From an uncultured Verrucomicrobiota bacterium (GTDB taxonomy: Bacteria; Verrucomicrobiota; Verrucomicrobiia; Limisphaerales; AAA164-E04), in assembly GCA_913061285.1 (NCBI GenBank), contig CAJXVR010000036.1, forward strand, positions 1 to 34,098: a stretch of 34,098 nucleotides of DNA, given 5' to 3'. The notes under the pieces are model-generated. The model was not told where the DNA came from and made no database searches. It saw only the letters and a list, made by a program, of their open reading frames with translations. Every line of letters starts with the position of its first letter. Within the stretch, counting starts at the first letter, position 1. Below, piece after piece: positions 17,345 through 25,092 of this stretch. The position numbers and the translations under genes were made by a program.

Positions 17345-18283
17345 CTAACTACGAGACGCAATGATCGCTTGCAAGCCCTTGCGACTTGCATCATAGGGAT
17401 CTGGCACTTCCCATTGATCTACCATAAGCCACCCCTCAAAGCCTTGCCGCCGCAACAAGGCAAGGGAGGCAGAAATATCGATATGCCCATCGCCACATCC
17501 TAGATGCTTCGAAGTCCCCTTATCCCTCAACGTGCCATCGCTATCGGTGAGATGAACGTAGCCGATCTGATCAACTCCGATTCGCGCTAGTAGCTTGTCG
17601 GGGCGGCCACGTGAATCCGACATCAGATCAAAATGACTCGGATCGTAGATCGTTTTCAATGGACTACCAGACGAGCGTTCAAGAATTTCCGTTAGATGGG
17701 CTTCCGTATTGAAAACAAACGGTGGCTCGATCTCAAATGCGACCACAAGACCGAATTGCTCTCCAATACGCGCAGCCTCAGAAAACGAGTCAGAGAGATG
17801 CCGTATCGCATTAGCCAACGTCTGTCCGTGAAGACCTCCCCCAGGCCACATTCCAATGCAGTCGCACCCCAAAAAACTCGCCAATCGAGCGCGTTCACGA
17901 AATCCAGTTAACCAGGATTCCCGTTTCCTCTCGTCCGGATGAAAGGCAAGGCCCGCTCCCATTTGCAGTGAAAACGTTCGTAAGGAATAGCGTTCATACA
18001 AGCGACGCAGCGCATCACAACGTTGTCGCTCACTAACCTTCGGATAGCCCCCGGTAGGCCACCCTTCGACTAATTCGACACCATCGAATCCTGAATCTTC
18101 AGCGAATTGAAGAATCTCCCACAGCGGGTACCGAAGGCCGTATTTCCGTTCACCGGAAGCAAAACCATTTAATCCTATTGCCGTTTGCCACTTCGGTGGC
18201 CGCCCTTCGTTCCGAGCGTGGGCACTCACAGCGCTCAACGCCAAGACGCTCCCCGACAATTGAAAAAAATCCCGGCGGTTCAT
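17345..18283 (-). CDS. Sugar-phosphate isomerase/epimerase-like TIM barrel (xylose-isomerase-like), Tat-exported
   Basis: A 312-residue protein starting MNRRDFFQLSGSVLALSAVS, a compact Tat signal. The rest is an AP-endonuclease-2/xylose-isomerase-like TIM barrel. Candidate metal ligands are Glu184 (FEIEPP), Asp214 and His217 (IYDPSHFD), His244 (YVHLTDSDG) and Glu292 (VDQWEVP). Family members isomerise or epimerise sugars or related polyols, but the sequence does not show which substrate. Being exported by Tat is common for this family in PVC bacteria. It is first of a probable three-gene operon with the M61 peptidase and the propeller-amidohydrolase. A 125-bp gap separates it from the methyltransferase gene upstream on the same strand. 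Confidence 0.9.
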   Translation of the reverse strand: MNRRDFFQLSGSVLALSAVSAHARNEGRPPKWQTAIGLNGFASGERKYGLRYPLWEILQFAEDSGFDGVELVEGWPTGGYPKVSERQRCDALRRLYERYSLRTFSLQMGAGLAFHPDERKRESWLTGFRERARLASFLGCDCIGMWPGGGLHGQTLANAIRHLSDSFSEAARIGEQFGLVVAFEIEPPFVFNTEAHLTEILERSSGSPLKTIYDPSHFDLMSDSRGRPDKLLARIGVDQIGYVHLTDSDGTLRDKGTSKHLGCGDGHIDISASLALLRRQGFEGWLMVDQWEVPDPYDASRKGLQAIIASRS

Positions 18284-18408
18284 GTCGATTCATCCCTACC
18301 GGAATTTGCCCGATTAGCAATCTTTTTACCACCTAACGACTGAATCTGTGCCGGGCATCAGACTACCTACCGCCTCCCCTTTCGGCACTCTTCCTCAATC
18401 GGGACTCA

Positions 18409-19185
18409 CTAGCCGTTGAAGAATCTCCCGAGATAAACCAATGTTTGGTACTCGATCCTTACCGTGCCATTCGTCTGGGTCTGATCAAATAGCGCGCGTA
18501 GGGCTGCGATCATTGATTCGTGATCGGGGTGCCCCGGTGCAGGAGCATACGATGAGGAAAGCAACCGACCTTCGATCCCTAAATAATCGAATTCCTGGAC
18601 ATTTCGGAACGCAGACTTGAGAAACTGATCATTTCCGAAAAAAACACGATAGGTGGCATCCGTGATTTTGGTGTGATTAATGGCGTTGTAGTCCGTAGCG
18701 AAGCGCTGTAGGAGGGCTTCATAACCAATCAAAAAAGGGGACACATCGGTTAGTCGCTCGTTGAAGAGAACGGCCATTGCCCTTCCTGGCTTCAAGAGCC
18801 GTTCACATTCTTCTCTGGTCTTCGCCAAGTCGAACCAATGAAAGGCCTGTGCAGCCGTGATAAGCTCGGCACAGTTCCCATCAAGTCCGGTGGCATGGCT
18901 CCAGCCTGCCACTGAACGAAATCCAGGCACTGAGCCTAGTTGATGAACGGACGCCTCTCTCATCGCATCGTTCGGTTCAACGCCGGTTACGTGTAAGCCG
19001 CGATCCAACATTAGTTGGCTAAGAATCCCCGTTCCGGCCCCAAGATCAATCACTCTTTCTCCAGCTTTGACAGCCGTATTTTCAAGAATAAAAGACAAGG
19101 CCTCAGATGGATACCCGGGACGATACCGCACATAATTCTGCACTCGATCCGAAAACCGCATCGCAGAATCAGTTTCCAATTTCAT
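18409..19185 (-). CDS. Class I SAM-dependent methyltransferase
   Basis: A 258-residue cytoplasmic protein with no signal peptide. Motif I is VIDLGAGTG (45-53), followed by the acidic ribose-binding Glu70 in VTGVEPND and motif around ITAAQAFHWFD, typical of the methyltransferase_11/25 group (UbiE-like small-molecule methyltransferases). The N-terminal FSDRVQNYVRYRPGYP is common in this group. ATG 19185 is used; codon 9 is also ATG. The substrate cannot be read from the sequence. It begins 26 bp after the DUF1501 stop and may be the last gene of the DUF1800-DUF1501 transcript, although it is unrelated in localisation. Confidence 0.9.
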   Translation of the reverse strand: MKLETDSAMRFSDRVQNYVRYRPGYPSEALSFILENTAVKAGERVIDLGAGTGILSQLMLDRGLHVTGVEPNDAMREASVHQLGSVPGFRSVAGWSHATGLDGNCAELITAAQAFHWFDLAKTREECERLLKPGRAMAVLFNERLTDVSPFLIGYEALLQRFATDYNAINHTKITDATYRVFFGNDQFLKSAFRNVQEFDYLGIEGRLLSSSYAPAPGHPDHESMIAALRALFDQTQTNGTVRIEYQTLVYLGRFFNG

Positions 19186-19211
19186 CCCGCACCTGCCAAA
19201 TAAAACTCGCC

Positions 19212-20570
19212 CTAGGCCCGAAGAAAGCCAAGGGATTGAAAACTGCTCGGATTGTCTATTTTTGCAATGGAATACCCCGGCATGATCTCGTCCATCTTCT
19301 GCCTATCATCACCAAAGTGGTGCTCAAAAATCTCTCCAAACACACTACGGAAGTCCGTCCGTGCTGCGAGGTAGCGATCACGCTCACTAAACATCGCATT
19401 CTCCTCCCAAGTCGTCTCGTCACAATTGTAGACACCGCCATTCACCTTTCCTCCAGCAACAAACATCACCGAAGACTCAGCGTGGTCCGTCCCCCGGCTT
19501 CCATTCTCCCTCGAAGTCCGACCAAATTCAGTCATCGTCACGATAATCGTATCGTCCCATTGTTCTTTGAGATCCCGCGCAAGGGCTTGAAAGCCTTGCG
19601 CCACATCGCCCAACAGCCGGGGATGAGAACCAGATACACGCCCTTGACTTTGGTGGGTATCCCATCCTCCTATCTGAAGCCCAATCACCTGCATCTCGGT
19701 ACGCTTTAGCAACAGCGCAGCCTCCATTAACTTTCGCCCGAATCGGTTCTCAGGATAGACTGCGCCATTCTCAGGGAGATATGCGTCATCACCGACAGCC
19801 TCTTGAATCACATTGATGGTTGAACTGAGCGATTGTCCCGCTTGATAGACCAGCGAATTGTAGGGGCGATTCGCTTTACCCGGAGGAAGCGCAAAGAGTC
19901 CTCGGATGCCCCGCGCATCCAAACCATCTGGGCGCCTTGGTTCGATTCCCAAGAATTTCTCGCCAGAGGGGAAATTGAAATCTCGAGCGCTAGAGAAATT
20001 CGGAATGAGTTTCTCCCCCTTTAGGGCAAGCAATTGTGCGGACGACAATCCAGCGGCAACAATGCCCGTTTCAGCAGCCCCAAGATCGAGTGCTGCATTC
20101 AAGCGCCGATAAATAAATCCCTCCTCGGTCTCCGTATCACCAGGAATCCCATTCTGCCAATAATGTTGACTATCGAAATGTGAACGCGATTGTCCCTCGT
20201 AGCCGATCCGATGCAACACCGCTAAGTTCCCCAATCCGTTCTGCCCGTTGAGGCTGCTCCGATTATAGAGTTCCATCATTGGCGCTAAGGACGGATGGAA
20301 CTGAGCAAACCCGTTGCCTGAATCGAGCGCCTCCTCCTCGGGAATGAAGAGCGTCGGACGGGTTCGCAAGCTATAGTCGGAATCTCCTCGAGGAATGATT
20401 GTATTGATCCCATCATTTCCCCCTTCTTGAAAGATAAAGACCATCTTTTTCGGCGATTGCTCAGCAGCGAGAGCCTGGCGTTGAAACAGTCCCATCGACC
20501 CAAGGCCCAGGGACAAAGCCCCCCCACTACAACTCAGCGACTGAATGAATCGTCTTCTTGAAATACTCAT
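19212..20570 (-). CDS. DUF1501 family protein, Tat-exported, DUF1800-partner type
   Basis: A 452-residue DUF1501 protein. ISRRRFIQSL at residues 3-12 starts a Tat leader with a Gly/Ser/Leu-rich core. It has VFIFQEGGNDGINTIIP near 45, SRSHFDSQHYWQNG near 130, GGWDTHQSQGRVSG near 308 and MTEFGRTSRENGSRGTDHAESS near 350. These features (EGGNDGINT, RSHFD, FGRT near HA) mark the subgroup that is usually encoded next to DUF1800 proteins. Here the DUF1800 gene ends 12 bp upstream. Role is unknown; exported, possibly surface assembly or hydrolysis. It differs from the other two DUF1501 proteins in the window, so the three are not recent copies. Confidence 0.93.
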   Translation of the reverse strand: MSISRRRFIQSLSCSGGALSLGLGSMGLFQRQALAAEQSPKKMVFIFQEGGNDGINTIIPRGDSDYSLRTRPTLFIPEEEALDSGNGFAQFHPSLAPMMELYNRSSLNGQNGLGNLAVLHRIGYEGQSRSHFDSQHYWQNGIPGDTETEEGFIYRRLNAALDLGAAETGIVAAGLSSAQLLALKGEKLIPNFSSARDFNFPSGEKFLGIEPRRPDGLDARGIRGLFALPPGKANRPYNSLVYQAGQSLSSTINVIQEAVGDDAYLPENGAVYPENRFGRKLMEAALLLKRTEMQVIGLQIGGWDTHQSQGRVSGSHPRLLGDVAQGFQALARDLKEQWDDTIIVTMTEFGRTSRENGSRGTDHAESSVMFVAGGKVNGGVYNCDETTWEENAMFSERDRYLAARTDFRSVFGEIFEHHFGDDRQKMDEIMPGYSIAKIDNPSSFQSLGFLRA

Positions 20571-20582
20571 TACTTGTTTGGC

Positions 20583-23500
20583 CTATTGAAATTGGAGACT
20601 TGGGGTTGAAAGAATGAGACCGATGAGATCTCCTGCCCGATCCAGATAGTCCGTTCGCGTTGGGCGGAATAGTGAGGGATTCCCATCTGGTTTCGTATTT
20701 GCGAATTGGACAAAGAGATTGCGTTCGGCAGCAGTCAACTCCCCTGCAAAAAGTAACTGATCAAAGTAATCTACAATCTCGCCGGCACTCTCCAGGTTTC
20801 GTTCGGCAAGAAATCGGCGTACATTCCAGCGATCCAGAAACTCGTTTCGGGCTCGTCGTGGCATGCCACTGGCAAAATCAATTCGTTCCAACAGGCCTCC
20901 TGTACTAATCCAATCGAATCCTTTTTCTGACCATCCATCGGGATCATTCCGAGTAAAAAAATGCATCCCCATCGACTCCGCCGCAAGCGGCAAGCGGCCC
21001 GGTCGGATTCCCCAGTCGAGTGCCCGAACGATACTATTCACGTACTCAACGGGCGTTTTCACCTTCGCCTGAAGGGCAGCATCCGACCAAAAGTAATTAT
21101 CTGGTTTTCGTAAGGAGACAATGCTTCCCAACACTGCACGAATATTGCCAGCCGGCGTCGTCGCATGCCAGGTTTCGATTGCATCGTCCATCAAACTAAG
21201 GAGTCCGGACGGGGCTGAACGCTCATGATAACTCTTTAAGGTGATTTGATCTGAGACGAAACGGTTGATGAGCTTCAGACAGATAAACTCACTTGTCGAA
21301 GGATGATCAACCATCGATTGAACCACGCTTAGCGCATCCAACAGTCCCTCGACGCCTTCTCGCTCTCCGGGAATCCTTATTTCGTGCTCAGTCCCTTCAA
21401 AAATGACTTTCTCGGAATAATCATGATCTTCCGGGTTAAAGCGAAAGACCCAAACCCCATTCGGATCCTCACGGGGAATACTGCCTGCCCCACTCGATCT
21501 CGTAACCAACTCAGCATCGACATAGAAATTCGAATCCATAAGATCTGAATTATGCGCTTCAACCGCCAAGACATTCACCGCGGGTGCAGGACGTAAGCGA
21601 TTGATCAATCTCGAAATGTCCACAAATTCCCTCGGTTCCGAAGCGAGATGTTTTTGAGCGGCCGTATAACGATGCGAAGCGATGCGGCCGGCCCCATCCA
21701 TCGATTCACTTCGGGCGATTTCGATCCCATTCAAGTATGCAATATAGCCATCATCGTAATCGATGGATAAGAGCAGATTCGACAAGGCGTCTGGGCTCTC
21801 AAGGGTGAATTCCCTCCGCAAATACAGTGAGGCGTAGGACCCCTGCATTTCCGAAAGCCTCGTATTCAGTTGAGCGTCGATTCTTGGCTCGTCAAAATCA
21901 TAGCCAATGGGTAAGACCCCATCACCCCAAAAACTGTCCCGAAACGTCGGAGTCGACCAGGCAAGGGTTGCAGAACCTGCAGTTCGCGATGGGGCGCGAG
22001 TGCCTCGAAAATATCGCCACCCAGGCCCTTTCTCAAACAAGGGAGTATCGACTGGTTCCGCACTCGAGCTCGTTGGAGGATTTGTCGCTGAGAGAGGGAA
22101 TGGTTGACGGCGATCAGGCCGAACCTTTCGAATCTGCCAGCCTGTAAACGCCCGTGACAGTTGTTCGATATCCGTCTGCGTGTATCGGTTATCTACCCCA
22201 AAGGCAAACAACTCCAAGATCTCCCGAGCATAGTTCTCGTTGGCGGCACCGACACGATTGAGAACATTGTCCAAATAAATCAATTGTGACGGGCTCGTGG
22301 CACTATAAAGAAGCAAGTCTCCAAAGTTGCCTAAGGCGTTCTCGTAGAAAAACTCGTACTCCGCATACTCTAGTTGGGCTGCCTCATGCATGGCTCGCTC
22401 CAATGGCAAGATATCCCGCCCTTCAAGATCTTCGAGGGTATCTAAGTATTCAGCAACCTTATCATAGTCGGTGGTGAAATGATTCTCCCAAAACTCAGCG
22501 AGCACCGTCTGGAGTTGTCGGTTTGAAAATATCCCACGGATGTGCAGAAGATCCTGAAGCGCTTCGAGGCCTGCTACCTCCGGTCGTTCAAAGTCAACCA
22601 AATAGGCCCGTGAGAACAACATGGAATCCATCAACGAATCAAAATCATCCCGCCGGTAGTTGTGTAGCTGAATCGCCAATACATTCTTCCCTTCCAATAG
22701 CTTTGCAGCCCCAGAACTGATGGAAAATTCTTCCCAATGGGGATAGAGAAATTGCTCTGTCGCAGGAACACTGTGCCCCGGCCGAAGACCTTCAACATTG
22801 TCCCGGGCAACCTCCTCCCCATTGAGATAAGCAATGAATCCATCGTCATACAGATGGCGAAGGAAGAGGTTGGGCAAAGTCGCAGGCTCCGTAACGTCGA
22901 ACTCTATCCGCATGAAAAGAGTGAGGTAACCCCGTTGACGGTCGTTTTGTTGCATGTCGTCTAATTGAGTCCCAAGGTGCTGCATCCCCCGCCCGAAGGG
23001 GGCTACCCCTCGTTGCCACCCTTCAGCAGAAGCATCAAAATCTAACCCCCTCCAATCACTCGGTGGCGATTCCGTCCCCTTAAAAAAATGCCAACTCGCA
23101 TCCCGGGGCACGATAACCGTGTCATTCCCCGGCCGATAGGTCTTAAAGGATTGGTCCAGGTAGGAAAGCAAGCGCTCATCGCTTTCTTCGATCCCTTCAG
23201 GCTCGAGTTGCTCCGCAAGGTAAGTTTCGATGCCGACCGTAGCGACGAGATCAAGGTCTCGGCGACTGGATCCATAGCCCAAGCGGTTAAGCGCGTGATA
23301 CGGTCGGGAGCCTTCCGTCATTGGCTCGGAATCAGGATCAAGCCCAGCAACCGCAAAGAATTCCTCGCCAGAAAGAAGGGCCGCTGGAGAAGCACCCGTG
23401 CCTGTTTCAACGACGAAAAACGACTCGATTTCCGGCACTGGGAGCCGAAAAGTAACCAACGAGACACGATCCGGCACAGCCCCGGCGATCCAAACCGTGT

Positions 23501-23699
23501 CTTCCCCGTTCACATCCTCTCTCCGTCTAAGCGCCACGTAGTCAAAGCCAGCCCCGATCAGTGCTTCGAGCGCCACGCCTTCTTCCGTAGGCACAATGCG
23601 CTGAATCACCGGTTGAACCTCGGCTCCAACTATCGGAAGCGAAAAGTGGCAGAGCAGCAAAGAGCTCAGCACTCCAGAATAAAGTATACTTCGAAACAT
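20583..23699 (-). CDS. DUF1800 protein with two inserted beta-sandwich modules, exported
   Basis: A 1038-residue protein from ATG 23699 with signal peptide (residues 1-26, ending VGAEVQ). DUF1800 is in three blocks: about 130-190 (ALNRLGYGSSRRDLD), about 370-525 (FWENHFTTDYDK, NENYAREILELFAFGVD, QLSRAFTGWQI) and about 745-1038 (FRFNPEDHDYSEK, ending GLILSTPSLQFQ). Inserted between them are two related modules, about 195-368 and about 555-735. Each contains W-x-FF/YF-x-G-T, an FGRG/IGYD turn, LYLRREF or LFMRIEF, YDDGFIAYLNGEEVAR or YDDGYIAYLNGIEIAR, and a NVLAxxxHN ending. These look like concanavalin/jelly-roll modules seen in secreted PVC proteins and may bind glycans or partners. DUF1800 function is unknown. 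The DUF1501 gene starts 12 bp downstream. Confidence 0.93.
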   Translation of the reverse strand: MFRSILYSGVLSSLLLCHFSLPIVGAEVQPVIQRIVPTEEGVALEALIGAGFDYVALRRREDVNGEDTVWIAGAVPDRVSLVTFRLPVPEIESFFVVETGTGASPAALLSGEEFFAVAGLDPDSEPMTEGSRPYHALNRLGYGSSRRDLDLVATVGIETYLAEQLEPEGIEESDERLLSYLDQSFKTYRPGNDTVIVPRDASWHFFKGTESPPSDWRGLDFDASAEGWQRGVAPFGRGMQHLGTQLDDMQQNDRQRGYLTLFMRIEFDVTEPATLPNLFLRHLYDDGFIAYLNGEEVARDNVEGLRPGHSVPATEQFLYPHWEEFSISSGAAKLLEGKNVLAIQLHNYRRDDFDSLMDSMLFSRAYLVDFERPEVAGLEALQDLLHIRGIFSNRQLQTVLAEFWENHFTTDYDKVAEYLDTLEDLEGRDILPLERAMHEAAQLEYAEYEFFYENALGNFGDLLLYSATSPSQLIYLDNVLNRVGAANENYAREILELFAFGVDNRYTQTDIEQLSRAFTGWQIRKVRPDRRQPFPLSATNPPTSSSAEPVDTPLFEKGPGWRYFRGTRAPSRTAGSATLAWSTPTFRDSFWGDGVLPIGYDFDEPRIDAQLNTRLSEMQGSYASLYLRREFTLESPDALSNLLLSIDYDDGYIAYLNGIEIARSESMDGAGRIASHRYTAAQKHLASEPREFVDISRLINRLRPAPAVNVLAVEAHNSDLMDSNFYVDAELVTRSSGAGSIPREDPNGVWVFRFNPEDHDYSEKVIFEGTEHEIRIPGEREGVEGLLDALSVVQSMVDHPSTSEFICLKLINRFVSDQITLKSYHERSAPSGLLSLMDDAIETWHATTPAGNIRAVLGSIVSLRKPDNYFWSDAALQAKVKTPVEYVNSIVRALDWGIRPGRLPLAAESMGMHFFTRNDPDGWSEKGFDWISTGGLLERIDFASGMPRRARNEFLDRWNVRRFLAERNLESAGEIVDYFDQLLFAGELTAAERNLFVQFANTKPDGNPSLFRPTRTDYLDRAGDLIGLILSTPSLQFQ

Positions 23700-23857
23700 T
23701 ACTGACAGCTTAACGGAGTTCAGAAGAATCGGTAGACGTGACCAACCAACCTCAGCAAATACTAGATGACGTCAGGCGACGCGTCAAACCAGTGCCTAGC
23801 TCAGAGGATGATGCAACCGCATTCTAAGGTGGCCACCCCACCAAAACTTTTATTGTT
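23700..23857. other. Divergent intergenic region with short palindromes
   Basis: The 158 bp between the DUF1800 start and the TetR promoter hold no gene. Three perfect palindromes are visible: TGACGTCA at 23767-23774, GACGCGTC at 23778-23785 (3 bp further) and GGTGGCCACC at 23828-23837. Any of them could be protein-binding sites for the leftward DUF1800 transcript or the rightward TetR transcript, but I cannot assign a regulator. No convincing leftward promoter was picked. Confidence 0.4.
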
Positions 23858-23886
23858 TTGCATGGAGACCAGTCTGTCTGCATAAT
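23858..23886 (+). promoter_or_regulatory. Predicted tetR promoter with TetR operator in the spacer
   Basis: TTGCAT (23858-23863) and CATAAT (23881-23886) are separated by exactly 17 bp and make a plausible sigma70-type promoter. The operator-like AGACCAGTCTGT (23866-23877) lies within the spacer; its core AGAC-CA-GTCT is a perfect inverted repeat. The same 12-mer, with one difference, sits in the spacer of the promoter at 24511-24539. The -10 box overlaps the first ATG (23885). So either the transcript is leaderless or translation starts at ATG 23897, also with a very short leader. Confidence 0.6.
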
Positions 23887-24472
23887 GAGAACCACGATGA
23901 AAAAACAAAACGCCAGACAGAGGATTCTTGAGACCGCCTCCAAGCTCTTCGGCGAGCGCGGATACGCGGGAGTAGGCATCAACGAGATCATTGCCAAATC
24001 AGAAACAGCGAAGGCCAGCTTCTACCACCATTTTAAGAGCAAGGATCGCCTTTGCGCCGAGTGGCTCAAAGAGATGCACCAGCGGTCTGAAAAGAATCAT
24101 GACGAAATACTTAAGCAAGCGAGCCCTCCGATCGACAAACTGCAAGCGTACTTTGAATATCTCAAGGAGTGGCTAACAACTAACAATTATCGGGGTTGTC
24201 CCTATACAAATACAGCTGTAGTGCTCGAAGGCGGTAGTCAGGAGATTCGATCCGAAATCGAAACACACAAACTATACATACGCGACTTCTTCATCGCGCT
24301 CGCCCGCGACTTTGTCACTGGCAATGACGCAAGAACACTTGGAAACACTTGGTTCGTGCTATATTCAGGAGCGACGACGGAAGCCCAAAACCTCCGCAGC
24401 GCATGGCCGGTAGACGTCGCGCTTGAGGCCGCCATTGGCCTATGCCCCAGCAAAGGAGCAGCTCCTGCTTGA
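23885..24472 (+). CDS. TetR/AcrR family transcriptional regulator
   Basis: From ATG 23885 this is a 195-residue TetR-type repressor; ATG 23897 would give 191. The frame is open to TTG 23858, but that start would lie inside the promoter. Residues 11-57 form the DNA-binding domain: RILETASKLFGERGYAGVGINEIIAKSETAKASFYHHFKSK region, with the helix-turn-helix about 30-50. The C-terminal ligand domain has a GCPYTNTA motif with Cys105 followed by an acidic helix, a pattern shared with regulators in the NemR/YxaF-like part of the family, some of which sense electrophiles or aromatic compounds. Near-identical operator sites precede this gene and the downstream YHS gene, arguing for autoregulation and control of the operon. 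Ligand unknown. Confidence 0.9.
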   Translation: MRTTMKKQNARQRILETASKLFGERGYAGVGINEIIAKSETAKASFYHHFKSKDRLCAEWLKEMHQRSEKNHDEILKQASPPIDKLQAYFEYLKEWLTTNNYRGCPYTNTAVVLEGGSQEIRSEIETHKLYIRDFFIALARDFVTGNDARTLGNTWFVLYSGATTEAQNLRSAWPVDVALEAAIGLCPSKGAAPA

Positions 24473-24510
24473 ACTCCCTTCAAAAAAAAGGGGCAAAACA
24501 ATATTTTTAC

Positions 24511-24539
24511 TTTACAAGACAGACCTGTCTGTTCATATT
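24511..24539 (+). promoter_or_regulatory. Predicted operon promoter with TetR operator in the spacer
   Basis: TTTACA (24511-24516) and CATATT (24534-24539) are 17 bp apart. Between them is ACAGAC-CT-GTCTGT (24519-24532), a perfect 6+6 inverted repeat. Its 12-bp core AGACCTGTCTGT (24521-24532) matches the site before tetR in 11 of 12 positions. A repressor bound here would block RNA polymerase directly. The start codon of the YHS gene is 40 bp downstream of the -10 box. The region just upstream is A/T-rich (24481-24510). Confidence 0.68.
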
Positions 24540-24579
24540 GAGTTCTATTACGAGCCTTTAACCTAATCGAGAACAAGTC

Positions 24580-25047
24580 ATGAAACGCAGAATTCAAATC
24601 GTCTCCCACACACTACTGCTTACTCTAGTCGCCTTCCTTTTCACCTTCGACGAGATCCAGGCGGCAAAACCTATCAGTACAACCTTCTTTGGCAGCAAAG
24701 CGATTGGCGGATATGATGCCGTCGCCTATCACACCCACAAGAAAGCTGTCCCAGGAAAAAAAGCCTATCAAACGTCTTGGCAAGGAGCGAACTGGCTTTT
24801 CAACAATGCCGCCAATCTCAAGACCTTCAAATCCAATCCCAAAAAATACGCCCCCTCGTACGGAGGTTACTGCGCCTGGGCGGCCGCTGAAAATCGACTC
24901 GTGAAAGCGGATCCAACAATCTTCGATATCCACGAAGGAAAGCTTTACCTCAACTACAATAAGAAAACCCAAGATGACTGGAACGCGGACCGTCCCGGGA
25001 TGATCATTCGTGGTGACAAGAATTATCCCCGACTTGTCAAGGAATAG
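24580..25047 (+). CDS. Secreted YHS domain protein
   Basis: A 155-residue protein from ATG 24580 with a signal peptide (core HTLLLTLVAFLFTF, likely cleavage near AA at 28-29). The mature part is a YHS domain: AIGGYDAVAYHTHKKAVPGK, WLFNNAANLKTFKSNPKKYAPSYGGYCAWAAAEN. The pattern GYDAVAY...G...F.....P..Y.P.YGGYCA is the standard form seen in secreted YHS proteins, often next to redox or metal-handling genes. YHS domains are small and are suspected metal- or cofactor-binding modules; the role here is unknown. It is the first gene after the predicted TetR-controlled promoter. Confidence 0.9.
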   Translation: MKRRIQIVSHTLLLTLVAFLFTFDEIQAAKPISTTFFGSKAIGGYDAVAYHTHKKAVPGKKAYQTSWQGANWLFNNAANLKTFKSNPKKYAPSYGGYCAWAAAENRLVKADPTIFDIHEGKLYLNYNKKTQDDWNADRPGMIIRGDKNYPRLVKE

Positions 25048-25092
25048 GACAGCTCTCCACGACGTCCCACACAACCAAACACGTTGCACGCT

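Noticed and set aside
23088-23705. 205-codon open frame on the plus strand
   Set aside because: It is antisense to the DUF1800 gene, including its signal peptide, and the product is basic with no recognisable motif.
24476-24492. Terminator after tetR (CCCTT...AAGGG)
   Set aside because: The stem is 5 bp with an A-rich loop and the following bases are not a direct U-run. It may be chance in an A-rich region.
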